Notes: generated by a model from the sequence alone, not told the origin. 64,000 bases of DNA from Ensifer sp. WSM1721 (GCF_000513895.2 NZ_CP165785.1:290667-354666); one strand, 5' to 3'; positions 27,746 through 37,073 are shown, counted from the first letter of the stretch. Program-made: numbers and translations.

Positions 27746-28516
27746 TCAGCCCCGCCCGATCATGTGCCCGGCAGAACTGCCGCCATCGATCAGGTAGACG
27801 TTTCCATTGGTGTAACTGGCCTCAGCCGAAGTAAGGTGGGCGACCACATTCGCCACTTCCTCGGGTCTTGCGAAACGGCCCATCGGCACCGCTGCCTCGA
27901 ATGCCTCTCGGGTGCCCTCCGGAGCTTTGGCAAAAATACCGTTCGCCATCGGCGTGTCGACGAAGCCAGGGCAGACAACGTTGCATCGGATCGCCTGCCC
28001 CCCGTAATCAAGGGCCATTGCCTTTACCAGCCCAATCACACCGTGTTTGGACGCGCAATAGGCGCCGTACGCGATTGCGCCCACTACGCCGGCATCTGAA
28101 CCGATCGCTACGAATGCCCCGCCGCCGCGCCGCTGAAGGAACGGAATACCTGCTCGCGCCAGGAGGAACGTGCCTTTGAGGTTGACGTTAATGACCTGGT
28201 CCCAGGCTGCCTCAGACATTCGATGCACGAGCCCGCCCCGCGCGACACCTGCGGCGGCGACAAGAGTGTCCAGCCCATCTGCAGCGGCCACGAATTCAGC
28301 CACCGCGACATCGACCTCTGTGACGCGCGAGACATCGGCAATCAAGACTTTCGCCTGGCCACCTGCTTGCGAGATGAGATCGGCAGTTTCCTCGGCACCA
28401 GTCCTGTCTCGATCAAGCACGCCGACGGTGGCTCCACGCGAGGCAAGGCGGAGGGCGACCGCCCGTCCGATGCCTGAGCCACCTCCGCTGATCAATGCCA
28501 CTTCCTTGTTTGCCAT
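27746..28516 (-). CDS. Short-chain dehydrogenase/reductase (SDR), paralogue of the one at 5.3-6.0 kb
   Basis: 256 residues; GGGSGIGRA, AAAGVA, catalytic Ser in IGSDAGVVG and YCASK. Shares long stretches with the SDR at 5251-6048, including NLKGTFLLA and AxPMGRFARPEEVA-like segments. It is 12 bases from the next SDR and 43 from the ligase, so operonic. Confidence 0.9.
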   Translation of the reverse strand: MANKEVALISGGGSGIGRAVALRLASRGATVGVLDRDRTGAEETADLISQAGGQAKVLIADVSRVTEVDVAVAEFVAAADGLDTLVAAAGVARGGLVHRMSEAAWDQVINVNLKGTFLLARAGIPFLQRRGGGAFVAIGSDAGVVGAIAYGAYCASKHGVIGLVKAMALDYGGQAIRCNVVCPGFVDTPMANGIFAKAPEGTREAFEAAVPMGRFARPEEVANVVAHLTSAEASYTNGNVYLIDGGSSAGHMIGRG

Positions 28517-28528
28517 TGGCGTTTTCCG

Positions 28529-29302
28529 TCACTCGCGAGGAAGCGATTCTGCGATGTAGAGGTTGGCGAGCACGCCGCAATCCACGGGCAAGTCTACCCC
28601 GGTAATTCCGCTTGCCTCGTTGCTGCCGAGGAAGGCGACGGCTCGGGCGATCTCGTCGATCTCGACCAAGCGGCCCATAGGCACGCGCGCGAACCCATCC
28701 TTGATGGCCCGCAAGGCCGCGTCAGGAAGGTGATCACCAACCATCGCGGTCAGCGTCCAGCCTGGACTAACCGAATTGACGCGGATGCGATAGGGAGCCA
28801 GCTCGACTGCGGCCGTTTTTGTTAGGTTGATGAGACCAGCCTTAGCGGCTCCGTAGGCTGACTGACGACCATCCATGCCGCGCGCATCTATCGAAGCGAT
28901 GTTGACGATCGCGCCGCCACCTGTTGCCCGCATTCTTCGCGCTGCACGCTGTGTGACGAGAAAGGCTCCAGTCAGATTGACTTCGACGACCGAGCGCCAG
29001 CGCGCAATATCCATCTTCAGGATCGACTTGTAGTCCGCGACTCCGGCATTGTTTACCAGAAGTGAAAGCGGACTTGCTGTATCTTCAAACCGGGTCATCA
29101 CCCGCTCAACGTCGTCCTCGACAGTGGAATCTGCCACAACCGCATGGACCGGACCAAGAGAGCCAAGCTCGGACGCCGCCTGCGCGAGATCCTCATGGTT
29201 GCGACCAGTAATAGTCACGTCATATCCCCTGCGCAGGAGACAGGCTGCAATGCCGTATCCTATGCCTTTTGAGCCCCCCGTCACCACCGCGTTCAACGTC
29301 AT
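28529..29302 (-). CDS. Short-chain dehydrogenase/reductase (SDR), paralogue of the one at 8.9-9.7 kb
   Basis: 257 residues; TGGSKGIGYG, NNAGVA, catalytic Ser in NIASIDARG and YGAAK. The C-terminus ITGVDLPVDCGVLANLY is shared with the SDR at 8924-9718. NAD(P)-dependent alcohol/carbonyl oxidoreductase; substrate unknown. It follows the BKACE gene by 54 bases. Confidence 0.9.
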   Translation of the reverse strand: MTLNAVVTGGSKGIGYGIAACLLRRGYDVTITGRNHEDLAQAASELGSLGPVHAVVADSTVEDDVERVMTRFEDTASPLSLLVNNAGVADYKSILKMDIARWRSVVEVNLTGAFLVTQRAARRMRATGGGAIVNIASIDARGMDGRQSAYGAAKAGLINLTKTAAVELAPYRIRVNSVSPGWTLTAMVGDHLPDAALRAIKDGFARVPMGRLVEIDEIARAVAFLGSNEASGITGVDLPVDCGVLANLYIAESLPRE

Positions 29303-29356
29303 TTCTCCACCCAGTCACACGCGAGGAGGCGGCACTGGGTGCCGCCCACTCTTGGA

Positions 29357-30370
29357 TCAGATCTTCAGAGTCATTAGATTGCGGTATTCGTCCGCTGTCA
29401 TCAACTCTCGCCCGAGCGCGGCTGCAATGCCCGAGATCTGCTGAAAGACCTCGACATTCGACTGGATCTTGTCGTCCCGATGGGGCCACTTCCAAACCGT
29501 GTCCTCCATGCCGACCCGAACATGCACGCCGAGCAGAATGGCGAGCGTCGCCAGATAGCTGCTGGTACGACCGCCCGTGCAAGCGATGATGGTCGAGTCA
29601 GTATCGATATGGCGAATAAGCCGAACGAGCCGAAGGAATCCATCCACCATCGTTTCGGGGGAGTACATTGGGCTGCATCCCGGAAGGCCAGGTAGCACGA
29701 GCCAGTTGAGCGGACCCTGAATGAGGCCGCTGTCGATCAGGTAGCGGCGGGCATTGTCGATGTCAGCATCGGTGTAGACTGCAATCTGCGGGGTCAGCCC
29801 AGCGTCGATCGCACGCTTGGTCTTCTCGATGATGGCAGCCGGCGATTTGACGAAGTGATTGTCGCCGAGAATGATGGCCGTCGTGTTGACCGGCACGCCC
29901 TCCATCACGCCGAGCTGCATCATCTCGGACATCATACGCTCTTCGTCTGCGTTCACGGCCACCAAACACGCATCCAGTGCAACATGTGGATGGTTTGTGC
30001 GTAGGTGTGTCAGCGTCTCGCGGAACAAGCCGGTGTCGAGCACATTATAGCCGCGTTCGTCTCTCGCGTGGATATGGATGATCTGCGCCCCGGCAGCGAT
30101 GCATTCCTCAGCGGATTGGATGATCTCTTCGGGCGTGATCGCCTGGTGCGGGTTTTCGTTCTTCGTATAGAAAGCCCCGTTAATCGCGGTCGACAGGATC
30201 AGCTTCGGCGGGGCTTCCCACCTCGGCATCGGCTCGGCGTTCGAAAACGCCGTCCGGTCGATCGACATGATCGACGGAAAACCGAATACCTTCCAGTTCG
30301 CCTGAGCCCCCTCGCGGGAAACCCATTTGTTCACCTGCTCCCAGTTCACGGTGTTTGGTTTGCGCGCCAT
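29357..30370 (-). CDS. Beta-keto acid cleavage enzyme (BKACE, DUF849 family)
   Basis: 337 residues from MARKPNTVNWEQ; the ATG at 30370 has GGGAGG five bases upstream. BKACE enzymes are metal-dependent and condense a beta-keto acid with acetyl-CoA to give acetoacetate plus a new acyl-CoA. Family marks are LSTAINGAF near residue 60, AGAQIIHIHARDE (metal-binding HIHAR) and VRVGMEDTVW. An N-terminal extension of about 55 residues before the barrel is longer than in 3-keto-5-aminohexanoate cleavage enzyme (Kce). The acetoacetate would be used by the CoA-transferase encoded at 31.9-33.2 kb. Confidence 0.92.
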   Translation of the reverse strand: MARKPNTVNWEQVNKWVSREGAQANWKVFGFPSIMSIDRTAFSNAEPMPRWEAPPKLILSTAINGAFYTKNENPHQAITPEEIIQSAEECIAAGAQIIHIHARDERGYNVLDTGLFRETLTHLRTNHPHVALDACLVAVNADEERMMSEMMQLGVMEGVPVNTTAIILGDNHFVKSPAAIIEKTKRAIDAGLTPQIAVYTDADIDNARRYLIDSGLIQGPLNWLVLPGLPGCSPMYSPETMVDGFLRLVRLIRHIDTDSTIIACTGGRTSSYLATLAILLGVHVRVGMEDTVWKWPHRDDKIQSNVEVFQQISGIAAALGRELMTADEYRNLMTLKI

Positions 30371-30392
30371 CGGCACCTCCCTAGTTGCTGAT

Positions 30393-30412
30393 ATGAATGA
30401 ACGTTAATGCAT
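30393..30412. promoter_or_regulatory. Predicted TetR operator upstream of the BKACE operon
   Basis: ATGAATGAACGTTAATGCAT, 23 bases upstream of the BKACE start. The left half matches the consensus exactly. Confidence 0.72.
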
Positions 30413-30512
30413 ATGCACATATCTGTAAAGACGTCAGGTCTGGCGAAAGACTGGTTCTATCGCGCATTCGATAGGCATAGAGTACTTGACGACGACAAAC
30501 ATTCGGCGTTGT

Positions 30513-30532
30513 ATGAATTAACGTTCATTATG
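30513..30532. promoter_or_regulatory. Predicted TetR operator upstream of the reductase/CoA-transferase operon
   Basis: ATGAATTAACGTTCATTATG, ending 10 bases before the chosen start codon at 30542. It would block the 5' end of the + transcript if occupied. Confidence 0.72.
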
Positions 30533-30541
30533 GAGAGGCCG

Positions 30542-31678
30542 ATGAGCCCGACAATCATGATGGTGGGGGTGGGGCAGATGGGCAGGAGCGCTCTGTCGAT
30601 TCTGGCTCGCGCGCTGCCCGCCGCCAAATTCATTCTTGTTGATCGTTCCGACGAAAGCCTGAGACGTGGTGAGGCCGTCGCGCCCGACCGCATAAGGACC
30701 CATCAAGCTGACATCGCGCGCGACGGCCTCGATGCGGCTGGCATGGACTTGGTTGTGAACTTCGCCGGTCCATTCTTCCTGGGCTCGGATGGGGCAGCCC
30801 GCGCCGCAATTGCCGCCGGTGCGGCTTACATCGACGTCGGCGACGACGCGGAAGGTACGAAGACGATCCTCGAGCTCGACAACGCTGCGAAATCGAAGGG
30901 CGTGCCGGTGATTACAGGTGGCGGCCTTTCACCGGGCGTTTCGAATTGGCTGGCCTGCAGCCTGCTTGAGAGCCACCCGGAGCTCGATGGTATCAAGATT
31001 GTCTGGATCACTCGTGAACCGGATCCGGGTGGCCTCGCTGTGCTGCGCCACATGCTGCACATGGCAGTGGCGCCTTGCCCTACTTGGCGCAACGGCAAGA
31101 TGGAGTTCACCAAGGGTTTTGTGCCAGAGACCGCAGAAAGCTTTGACGTGCCGCCTCCTTTCAACCGGATCGAGGCCTATGACACGGCCCATCCGGAGCC
31201 GGTCACACTCGGGCGCTTTCGACGCGATCTTGCCCTTGTCCAGTGCAAGGGTTCGCTCTTCCCCAATTGGGCGAATGCCGCCTTCTCGACGCTTGGACGT
31301 ATCGGGTTCGGCCACTCGGAGATTACCGTCGAAATTGACGGCAAGGAAGTGCAACCGATCGAAGTGCTTTGGAAGTTGCTCTGGAAACGCCATGAACTGA
31401 AGCCAAGCGGTCAACGGATCTCGGCGACCCAGGTAAATGTGATCGGGACGAAAGGGAACGTCCCGGTCAGCATGAAGTCGATCACGGACGCGGGAGACAT
31501 GAGCCGGGGCACGGGGCTGGGCATGGCGGCCGCGGCACTGTCGCTTCTAGAGGGTGGCGTTTCAGCGGGAGCCAACGGAGTGGAGGCAATTCCCTACCAG
31601 AAAGGCCTCGACCACTTCCTGCGTCTCGCCGCAGAAGCGGGGACTTTCGCGGACGGCATTGTGACCACCAATTTCTAA
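30542..31678 (+). CDS. Saccharopine-dehydrogenase-like NAD(P)-dependent oxidoreductase, second copy
   Basis: 378 residues from MSPTIMMVGVGQMGRS; the ATG at 30542 follows GGAGAGG by a few bases, whereas the alternative ATG at 30530 overlaps the predicted operator and has no ribosome site. Rossmann motif at the N-terminus, then VVNFAGPFF and YIDVGDDAEG. Distant paralogue of the protein at 9715-10890, with GGLSPGVSNW matching its GSSPGTTN. It is divergent from the BKACE gene and co-directional with the CoA-transferase genes. Confidence 0.82.
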   Translation: MSPTIMMVGVGQMGRSALSILARALPAAKFILVDRSDESLRRGEAVAPDRIRTHQADIARDGLDAAGMDLVVNFAGPFFLGSDGAARAAIAAGAAYIDVGDDAEGTKTILELDNAAKSKGVPVITGGGLSPGVSNWLACSLLESHPELDGIKIVWITREPDPGGLAVLRHMLHMAVAPCPTWRNGKMEFTKGFVPETAESFDVPPPFNRIEAYDTAHPEPVTLGRFRRDLALVQCKGSLFPNWANAAFSTLGRIGFGHSEITVEIDGKEVQPIEVLWKLLWKRHELKPSGQRISATQVNVIGTKGNVPVSMKSITDAGDMSRGTGLGMAAAALSLLEGGVSAGANGVEAIPYQKGLDHFLRLAAEAGTFADGIVTTNF

Positions 31679-31876
31679 ACGCGCAACGGCAGTCCTCAGT
31701 GGTCATCAACAACCACCGGGATCGAACAAGGCCTGCGTTCGATTTTCTAAAACCCGCGCGAGCCAATGGCAGCGATGTGCCCGACTCGAGAACCCCGGAG
31801 GCGGGGAACGCGAAAACGTCACAACCACCCCTGCCACACGCAAGTGCGTCGAGCACAGAATTCAAAGGGGATAGGG

Positions 31877-32578
31877 ATGAACAAGATCTATTCGTCCGCC
31901 GAGGCCGCACTTGAGGGCCTCCTTTTCGACGGAATGACGATTGCGTCGGGCGGCTTCGGGCTGTGCGGAATCCCCGAACTTCTGATTTCCGGGATAAGGG
32001 ACGCCGGAACGAAGGAGATTACCATCGCCTCCAACAATTGCGGCGTCGATGACTTCGGGCTCGGCATCCTTCTCAAGACGCGGCAGATCAAGAAGATGAT
32101 TTCATCCTATGTGGGCGAGAACGCCGAGTTCATGCGACAGTTTCTTTGTGGGGAGCTGGAACTGGAGTTCAATCCCCAGGGCACACTTGCCGAACGCATG
32201 CGCGCTGGCGGCGCCGGCATTCCCGCCTTCTACACTCCTACCGGTGTGGGGACTGTCATTGCCGAAGGCAAGGAGCATAAAGTGTTCGATGGTAGGACTT
32301 ATATTCTCGAACGCGCGATCGTTGCCGACGTCTCCATCGTCAAAGCCTGGAAGGCCGATCCCACCGGCAACCTTGTGTTCCGAAAAACGGCACGCAACTT
32401 CAATCCGCCTGCTGCCACGTGCGGCAAGATCTGCGTCGCAGAGGTAGAGGAGATTGTGCCCTTGGGCTCGCTCGATCCTGACCACATTCACCTGCCGGGG
32501 ATCTATGTCCACCGCCTTATCCCAGGGCAGCACCTGAAACGCATAGAGCAGCGAACTGTTCGCCACCGCGAGGCGTAA
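31877..32578 (+). CDS. scoA: 3-oxoacid CoA-transferase subunit A
   Basis: 233 residues from [15 protein letters not shown] behind AAAGGGG. Family I CoA-transferase alpha subunit: [27 protein letters not shown]. It most likely moves CoA from succinyl-CoA to acetoacetate, the product of the BKACE reaction; 3-oxoadipate (PcaI) is the main alternative. A gap of 198 bases without a gene separates it from the reductase gene. Subunit B follows after 3 bases. Confidence 0.92.
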   Translation: MNKIYSSAEAALEGLLFDGMTIASGGFGLCGIPELLISGIRDAGTKEITIASNNCGVDDFGLGILLKTRQIKKMISSYVGENAEFMRQFLCGELELEFNPQGTLAERMRAGGAGIPAFYTPTGVGTVIAEGKEHKVFDGRTYILERAIVADVSIVKAWKADPTGNLVFRKTARNFNPPAATCGKICVAEVEEIVPLGSLDPDHIHLPGIYVHRLIPGQHLKRIEQRTVRHREA

Positions 32579-32581
32579 GAC

Positions 32582-33211
32582 ATGGCTTGGGACCGCAATC
32601 AAATGGCCGCTCGTGCTGCTCAGGAATTGCAGGACGGCTGGTATGTAAACCTTGGTATCGGCATTCCGACCCTGGTTTCGAACTATATTCCCGAGGGCAT
32701 AAAGGTGACCTTGCAGTCGGAGAACGGAATGCTGGGTATGGGTCCTTTCCCTTACGATGGGGAGGAGGACCCCGACCTTATTAACGCAGGTAAACAGACG
32801 ATCACGGAACTTCCGCAGACCGCCTATTTCGACAGCGCAACGTCATTTGGCATGATCCGTGGCGGCAAAATAGCCATGGCGATCCTTGGCGCGATGGAGG
32901 TTTCTGAAGAAGGGGATCTCGCCAACTGGATGATTCCGGGCAAACTCGTCAAGGGCATGGGCGGGGCCATGGACCTGGTCGCCGGCGTGGGGCGCGTGGT
33001 GGTTCTCATGGATCACACGAATAAGGCGGGAGAGTCGAAGATCCTGGCGAGATGCACGCTGCCGCTAACCGGAAAAGGCGTGGTGAACCGGATCATAACT
33101 AACCTTGGTGTGCTGGATGTTATGCCGGGCGGGCTGAAGATCGTGGAATTGGCGCCAGGGACGACGGAGTATGATCTCCGAAGAGCAACGGAGGCGCGAA
33201 TAATCGTGTGA
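32582..33211 (+). CDS. scoB: 3-oxoacid CoA-transferase subunit B
   Basis: 209 residues. NLGIGIPTLV at the start and the catalytic glutamate in LQSENGMLGMGP, typical for the beta subunit. With subunit A it makes acetoacetyl-CoA (or a related 3-oxoacyl-CoA). No thiolase gene is in the window, so final cleavage must rely on an enzyme encoded elsewhere. Confidence 0.93.
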   Translation: MAWDRNQMAARAAQELQDGWYVNLGIGIPTLVSNYIPEGIKVTLQSENGMLGMGPFPYDGEEDPDLINAGKQTITELPQTAYFDSATSFGMIRGGKIAMAILGAMEVSEEGDLANWMIPGKLVKGMGGAMDLVAGVGRVVVLMDHTNKAGESKILARCTLPLTGKGVVNRIITNLGVLDVMPGGLKIVELAPGTTEYDLRRATEARIIV

Positions 33212-33438
33212 GATGGCATGCTGAACTGAAGAAGATCAGAAGGGACATTTCTCCACGTCTGATAACGCACCCCTTCGACCAGGGCAGGGGAAAGCCGCCG
33301 CCGCTCCTGTTTCCTGCAAATAGGAAATGCAACTTACATGCTTGTCGCCGTCAAGGCCGTCGCCCTTGAGGAAGTAGTGCCTTTGATGACGGCGCTTTCA
33401 TCTTTGCAGCGAGCTGCAAAGTTGGAGCTGTACAGAAG

Positions 33439-33461
33439 ATGGCCGGGCAGTGCCCGGCCAT
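33439..33461. terminator. Perfect inverted repeat between convergent scoB and chemoreceptor genes
   Basis: Two 11-base arms (ATGGCCGGGCA and its complement) around one base, in the 313-base gap 33212-33524. It has no T-run on either strand but is placed where a bidirectional terminator would be expected. No gene is seen in the rest of the gap. Confidence 0.45.
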
Positions 33462-33524
33462 GGTGCTGGTATTCCTCGGTCCAGCTACTGTAATGCCGGA
33501 CGGTGGCTGGCTAATGAGTTATAC

Positions 33525-35740
33525 TTAGGCCGCTCGTTGGAGGCGGAACGCTAAGTCTTCATGAGCCCTTTCAGAGATACGGAAACGACCCACTGCCTCG
33601 ATTAACAGGCGTGCCTCATCTCTTAAAGATATACTAGCGGCGGTTGTCTCCTCGACCATAGCCGCATTCTGCTGCGTGACTTGGTCCATCTGATCTACCG
33701 AAGCGCTGACGCCTCTCAATCCCAAGGATTGCTCGCCGGCAAATGTCGAGATCTGCTGAACATTTTCATTGATCGCCGTAATCTGCGCTGTAATCCGGCT
33801 CAGTGCGTTTCCGGCCTCTCCGACGAGCTCAACTCCTTCCCGGCCTGTGTTGCGGAGGAGTTGATGAGCCCTTTGATGTCCTTGGCGGCGACAGCTGAGC
33901 GCTGTGCAAGCTCTCGAACTTCTTGGGCGACGACCGCGAATCCCTTTCCAGCCTCACCTGCGCGGGCCGCTTCGACGCCCGCATTCAGGGCAAGAAGATT
34001 TGTCTGGAAAGCGATCTCGTCGATAACGCCGGTAATTCGGGTGATCTCTTGGGACGACCGGTTGATACTTTTCATCGACAGAATTGCCCTGCCGACGATG
34101 TCGCCTGTGGCCAGAGTATCCTCGGTTGCTACCGCAACGCTCGACGATGCCGCGCGAGCCTTGGTCGCACTTGCCTGAACCTGCTCTGTCAATTCCGCCA
34201 TCGCTGCGGCCGTTTCTTCCAGACCTGCGGCCTGCAGCTCTGTCCTGCGCGCCAAGTCGCTAGCACCTGTGCTGATCTCCTCGATGCCGGCGCTGATTTG
34301 GCAGACACCTCTGCCGACGAGCCCGATCGTTTGCTCCAAACTGTCCAATGCTGAATTGAAATCGACCTGCAACTTTTGATATTCCCCAGGGAAATCCTCG
34401 CTGATGCGGCAGGTTAGATTCCCCGTCGCCAGTTCGTTCAGCGCCTCGCCGACAACCCTGACAATATGACGCTGGATTTCGACTGACGCAGCACGAGTTG
34501 CTTCCGCCTCGGCGCGCTCGCGCGAGTTCGCCTGCCTTGCTACCTCGGCATCTTCTTCGGCATGCTTGGCTTGGATGAGTGCGCCACGCAGCTTCTCAAG
34601 TGCGGCTGCGATCACCCCTATTTCGTCCGAGCGCGAAGCGTCGGGGGCAGGCGTACTGTAGTCCCCGATGGCCAACGCTTCCACCGTTGCGACAAGGCGT
34701 GCGATCGGCCGCTGAATCATCGTTTTTGTGGTTATGAAGAGGGTGAGCGCGATCGCGACGACTACAAGGATGCCAGCTGTGACCATTAGGTTGATCTGCT
34801 CATTCACGGCAGAACTGATCACGGTATTGGGGATATCAACGCAAACAACCCAATTCACGTTGAGCCCAGGAACCTCAAACGGCAGCAGAATGCGGCTATA
34901 GGAGACCTGATCCATCTTTACATCAGTGACAATGGCAGGCTTGCCTTCCGATAGTGCCTTGGTCAGCGTCTCCTGCCCAACACCTTCGTATTTTTTTGCA
35001 ATCAGGTCCGGCTGGGGAGCTACGATCCATCGTCCGGTCTGTGAGATCAAACGGATTCTTCCAGAACCAAACGGCCGCAGCGCAGATAGTTTTGCCGAGA
35101 GCGCTGTTAAATCTATGTCAGTGCCGGTCACGCCGATGAGCTGTTTGCCTTCTATCACGGGATAGGAGATTGTGGAAAGCAAGAACGTACCTTGCGCGTC
35201 CGTCCAAACATACGGCTCGGTCAAATGCCCTTTTTGTGATTGCGCAGCCACGCGGTAGTACTCGGCAGTATAGTCAAGCGAGACCGGCGCCATTGACAGG
35301 CGTCCGTCATTTTTTGTCCACGTCGGAGCAAAGGCACCATCTGCTGCGGTACCGAGCGCGGCATTACCCTTCAATTCGGATGCCTTGCCATCAAACGCAT
35401 TTGGCTCTTCCATAAACCAACTGCTGAGCACAATTTCAGATTGGGCATTCACCCGAAGCATGTCGATTACAGAGGCTCGGTCGAGGTAATTCTTTTCCCT
35501 GCCGTGGGCGATCAGCTCCGCCATCGTGGCAGTTGGTCCAGAGAGGGCCGCAAGCTCCGCTGATATCTCGTTTGCGAGTTTCGATGCCTCCAGCCTTGCT
35601 TGCTCAAGAGTAAGGCCTTCCATCCGGTCGCTGGTGGCGACAACAAGCACAGCATTCGACAGAAGCAAAACCATGGTAATCGAAGCGACCATTATAGCGA
35701 TCAACTTGAATGCGAGCGATCGTCCTGCAGTCATTTTCAT
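33525..35740 (-). pseudogene. Methyl-accepting chemotaxis protein, frameshifted near the C-terminus
   Basis: The ATG at 35740 has GAGGGGG upstream. Order of parts: N-terminal membrane helix, large periplasmic Cache-type sensor, second membrane helix near residue 305, HAMP, and the MCP signalling domain with the hairpin tip [21 protein letters not shown]. At about 33832-33840 one G is missing: the reading frame ends 12 codons later, but the next frame continues without a stop through [12 protein letters not shown] and QQNAAMVEETTAA to 33525, the normal end. The lost part is the C-terminal helix of the signalling hairpin, so chemotactic signalling is probably lost. A half-match to the TetR palindrome lies just upstream, so the receptor once (or still) belonged to the regulon. 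Confidence 0.85.
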
Positions 35741-35787
35741 GTTCCCCCTCAATGTGCCCAGTAGCCAGTGGAAACTATTCAAACTAC

Positions 35788-35798
35788 ATTAATGAACG
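35788..35798. promoter_or_regulatory. Half-site match to the TetR operator upstream of the chemoreceptor
   Basis: ATTAATGAACG matches the left half of the island palindrome; the right half is not conserved. It lies about 48 bases upstream of the chemoreceptor start. Confidence 0.35.
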
Positions 35799-36026
35799 GT
35801 TGTTCTCGTTTAATGTTCGCGTCGACCGGCCAAACAAATTTGATTCACCCGCTCGCTTCTGGACTTGAAAGGCGGTTTCACCGTGGAACATTTGGTCCGG
35901 GACGTGAACGGTCGTTCGCTTAGGATCCCTCCGAACAAATTCACCCGGTGACGACAACCAAGTTCCATAATAGATCTTATGTGATATGTTATAGCATAAC
36001 GCTGAGCACCACGCTCAATCTTTTCC

Positions 36027-36739
36027 GCGACGGTCTCGATGCGCGTTCGGAAGGCGAACCGGCCATCCCGCGCATCGGCGACGAGCCCTGGAACTTCACG
36101 ACGCGGCAATTGCGCCGTACGGTCGCCTTGTCCATTGCCAATCGGCCGTTCGGCACCATCGCCGGCAAGACGCAGTACAAGCACGCCTCCGTCGCCATGT
36201 TCGGGGGCTATGCCGGATCGAGCCAGGCCGATTTCCGCCTCGCTGTCGAGCGCGAGCGCGCGCTCGGCCAGCTCGACGACATCGTCGCCCATTACGAGGC
36301 GTTTCTCCGCCAGGAAGGTCCGGCCGGACCGGGTGCCGCCCGATTGCGACGGGAGTTCGCCCGCGTGCAGGACGAGCTCGGTGATCTTCCCGGCCGGATC
36401 ATGGACCGCAGGCGGTTGCGCACCATGCTTGCCCATCTCGGACGGACGCTGCATGTGGGCTTCCTAAACGACTGCCTCTTCGATGCGGCGACCGCCCTCT
36501 GCCTCACCGACCTGGCGGGCGCCGAGCGTGCGGCGCCGGCGCTCTCCCGCTGCAGTCCCGATCGCTGCCCGAACGCCCGTCTGACCGCCCGGCATCGCGA
36601 GCCGTGGCTGGCTTCGATCGCCGAGGGCGAAGGGCTGCTTGCTGCAGGCCGCCTGTCGCCGTTGCAACGCGAAGCCATCGTGCGCGACAACGAACGCAAG
36701 CGCCGGCTCATCGCACCGCTGATAGAGGGCGGAGCATGA
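36027..36739 (+). pseudogene. C-terminal remnant of a large site-specific tyrosine recombinase (TnpB/integrase type)
   Basis: Roughly 235 residues from DGLDARSEGEPAIP onward align by eye with the C-terminus of long rhizobial integrases: TTRQLRRTVALSIANRPFG, then QYKHASVAMFGGYAG containing the histidine and the catalytic tyrosine. The N-terminal 400-500 residues and the first catalytic arginine region are absent; the sequence upstream of about 36020 is unrelated AT-richer DNA. It overlaps the next gene by four bases, as in the integrase-TnpC arrangement of Tn554-like elements. Non-functional. Confidence 0.75.
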
Positions 36740-37073
36740 GCGCGCTCGGCGCCAAGAGCGAGGCGGCGTTGCGGGCGGCGATGGCGCGGCTGCTCGACGG
36801 CCGCCCCGAGCGCACCGATGGCGCACTGACCGTCTCCAACCTGGCGCGCGTCACCGGCGGTCCTCCCCGAGGGTCCTCAAGGAGCGCGTCCGCGCACTCG
36901 AAGCCGAGCTGCGCGCCGTGCGCGGCGCCGAGATCGCCGACCTGCGCCGCCTCGTCCGCACGCTCGCCCAGCACATCCAGGTGCTGACGTTGCAGGTCGC
37001 CGAGCGGGATGCCGTCATCGAGGGTCTGCGGCAGGAGCTGGCCCGATCTGGTAATGCCCGGTTGTTCCCCTGA
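36736..37073 (+). pseudogene. TnpC-like DNA-binding/coiled-coil protein, frameshifted
   Basis: MSALGAKSEAALRAAMARLL begins in one frame and runs to TVSNLARVTGG; from 36873 the rest continues in another frame (VLKERVRALEAELRAVRGAE ... ELARSGNARLFP, stop 37071-37073). The second part is a leucine-heptad coiled coil, as in the small third gene of integrase triads. A few bases were lost near 36861-36872, so the gene is broken. Confidence 0.7.

Noticed and set aside
35988..36000. GTTAT-AGC-ATAAC short palindrome upstream of the integrase remnant
   Set aside because: Five-base arms in AT-rich DNA with no gene start properly placed after it; too weak for an operator or attachment site.
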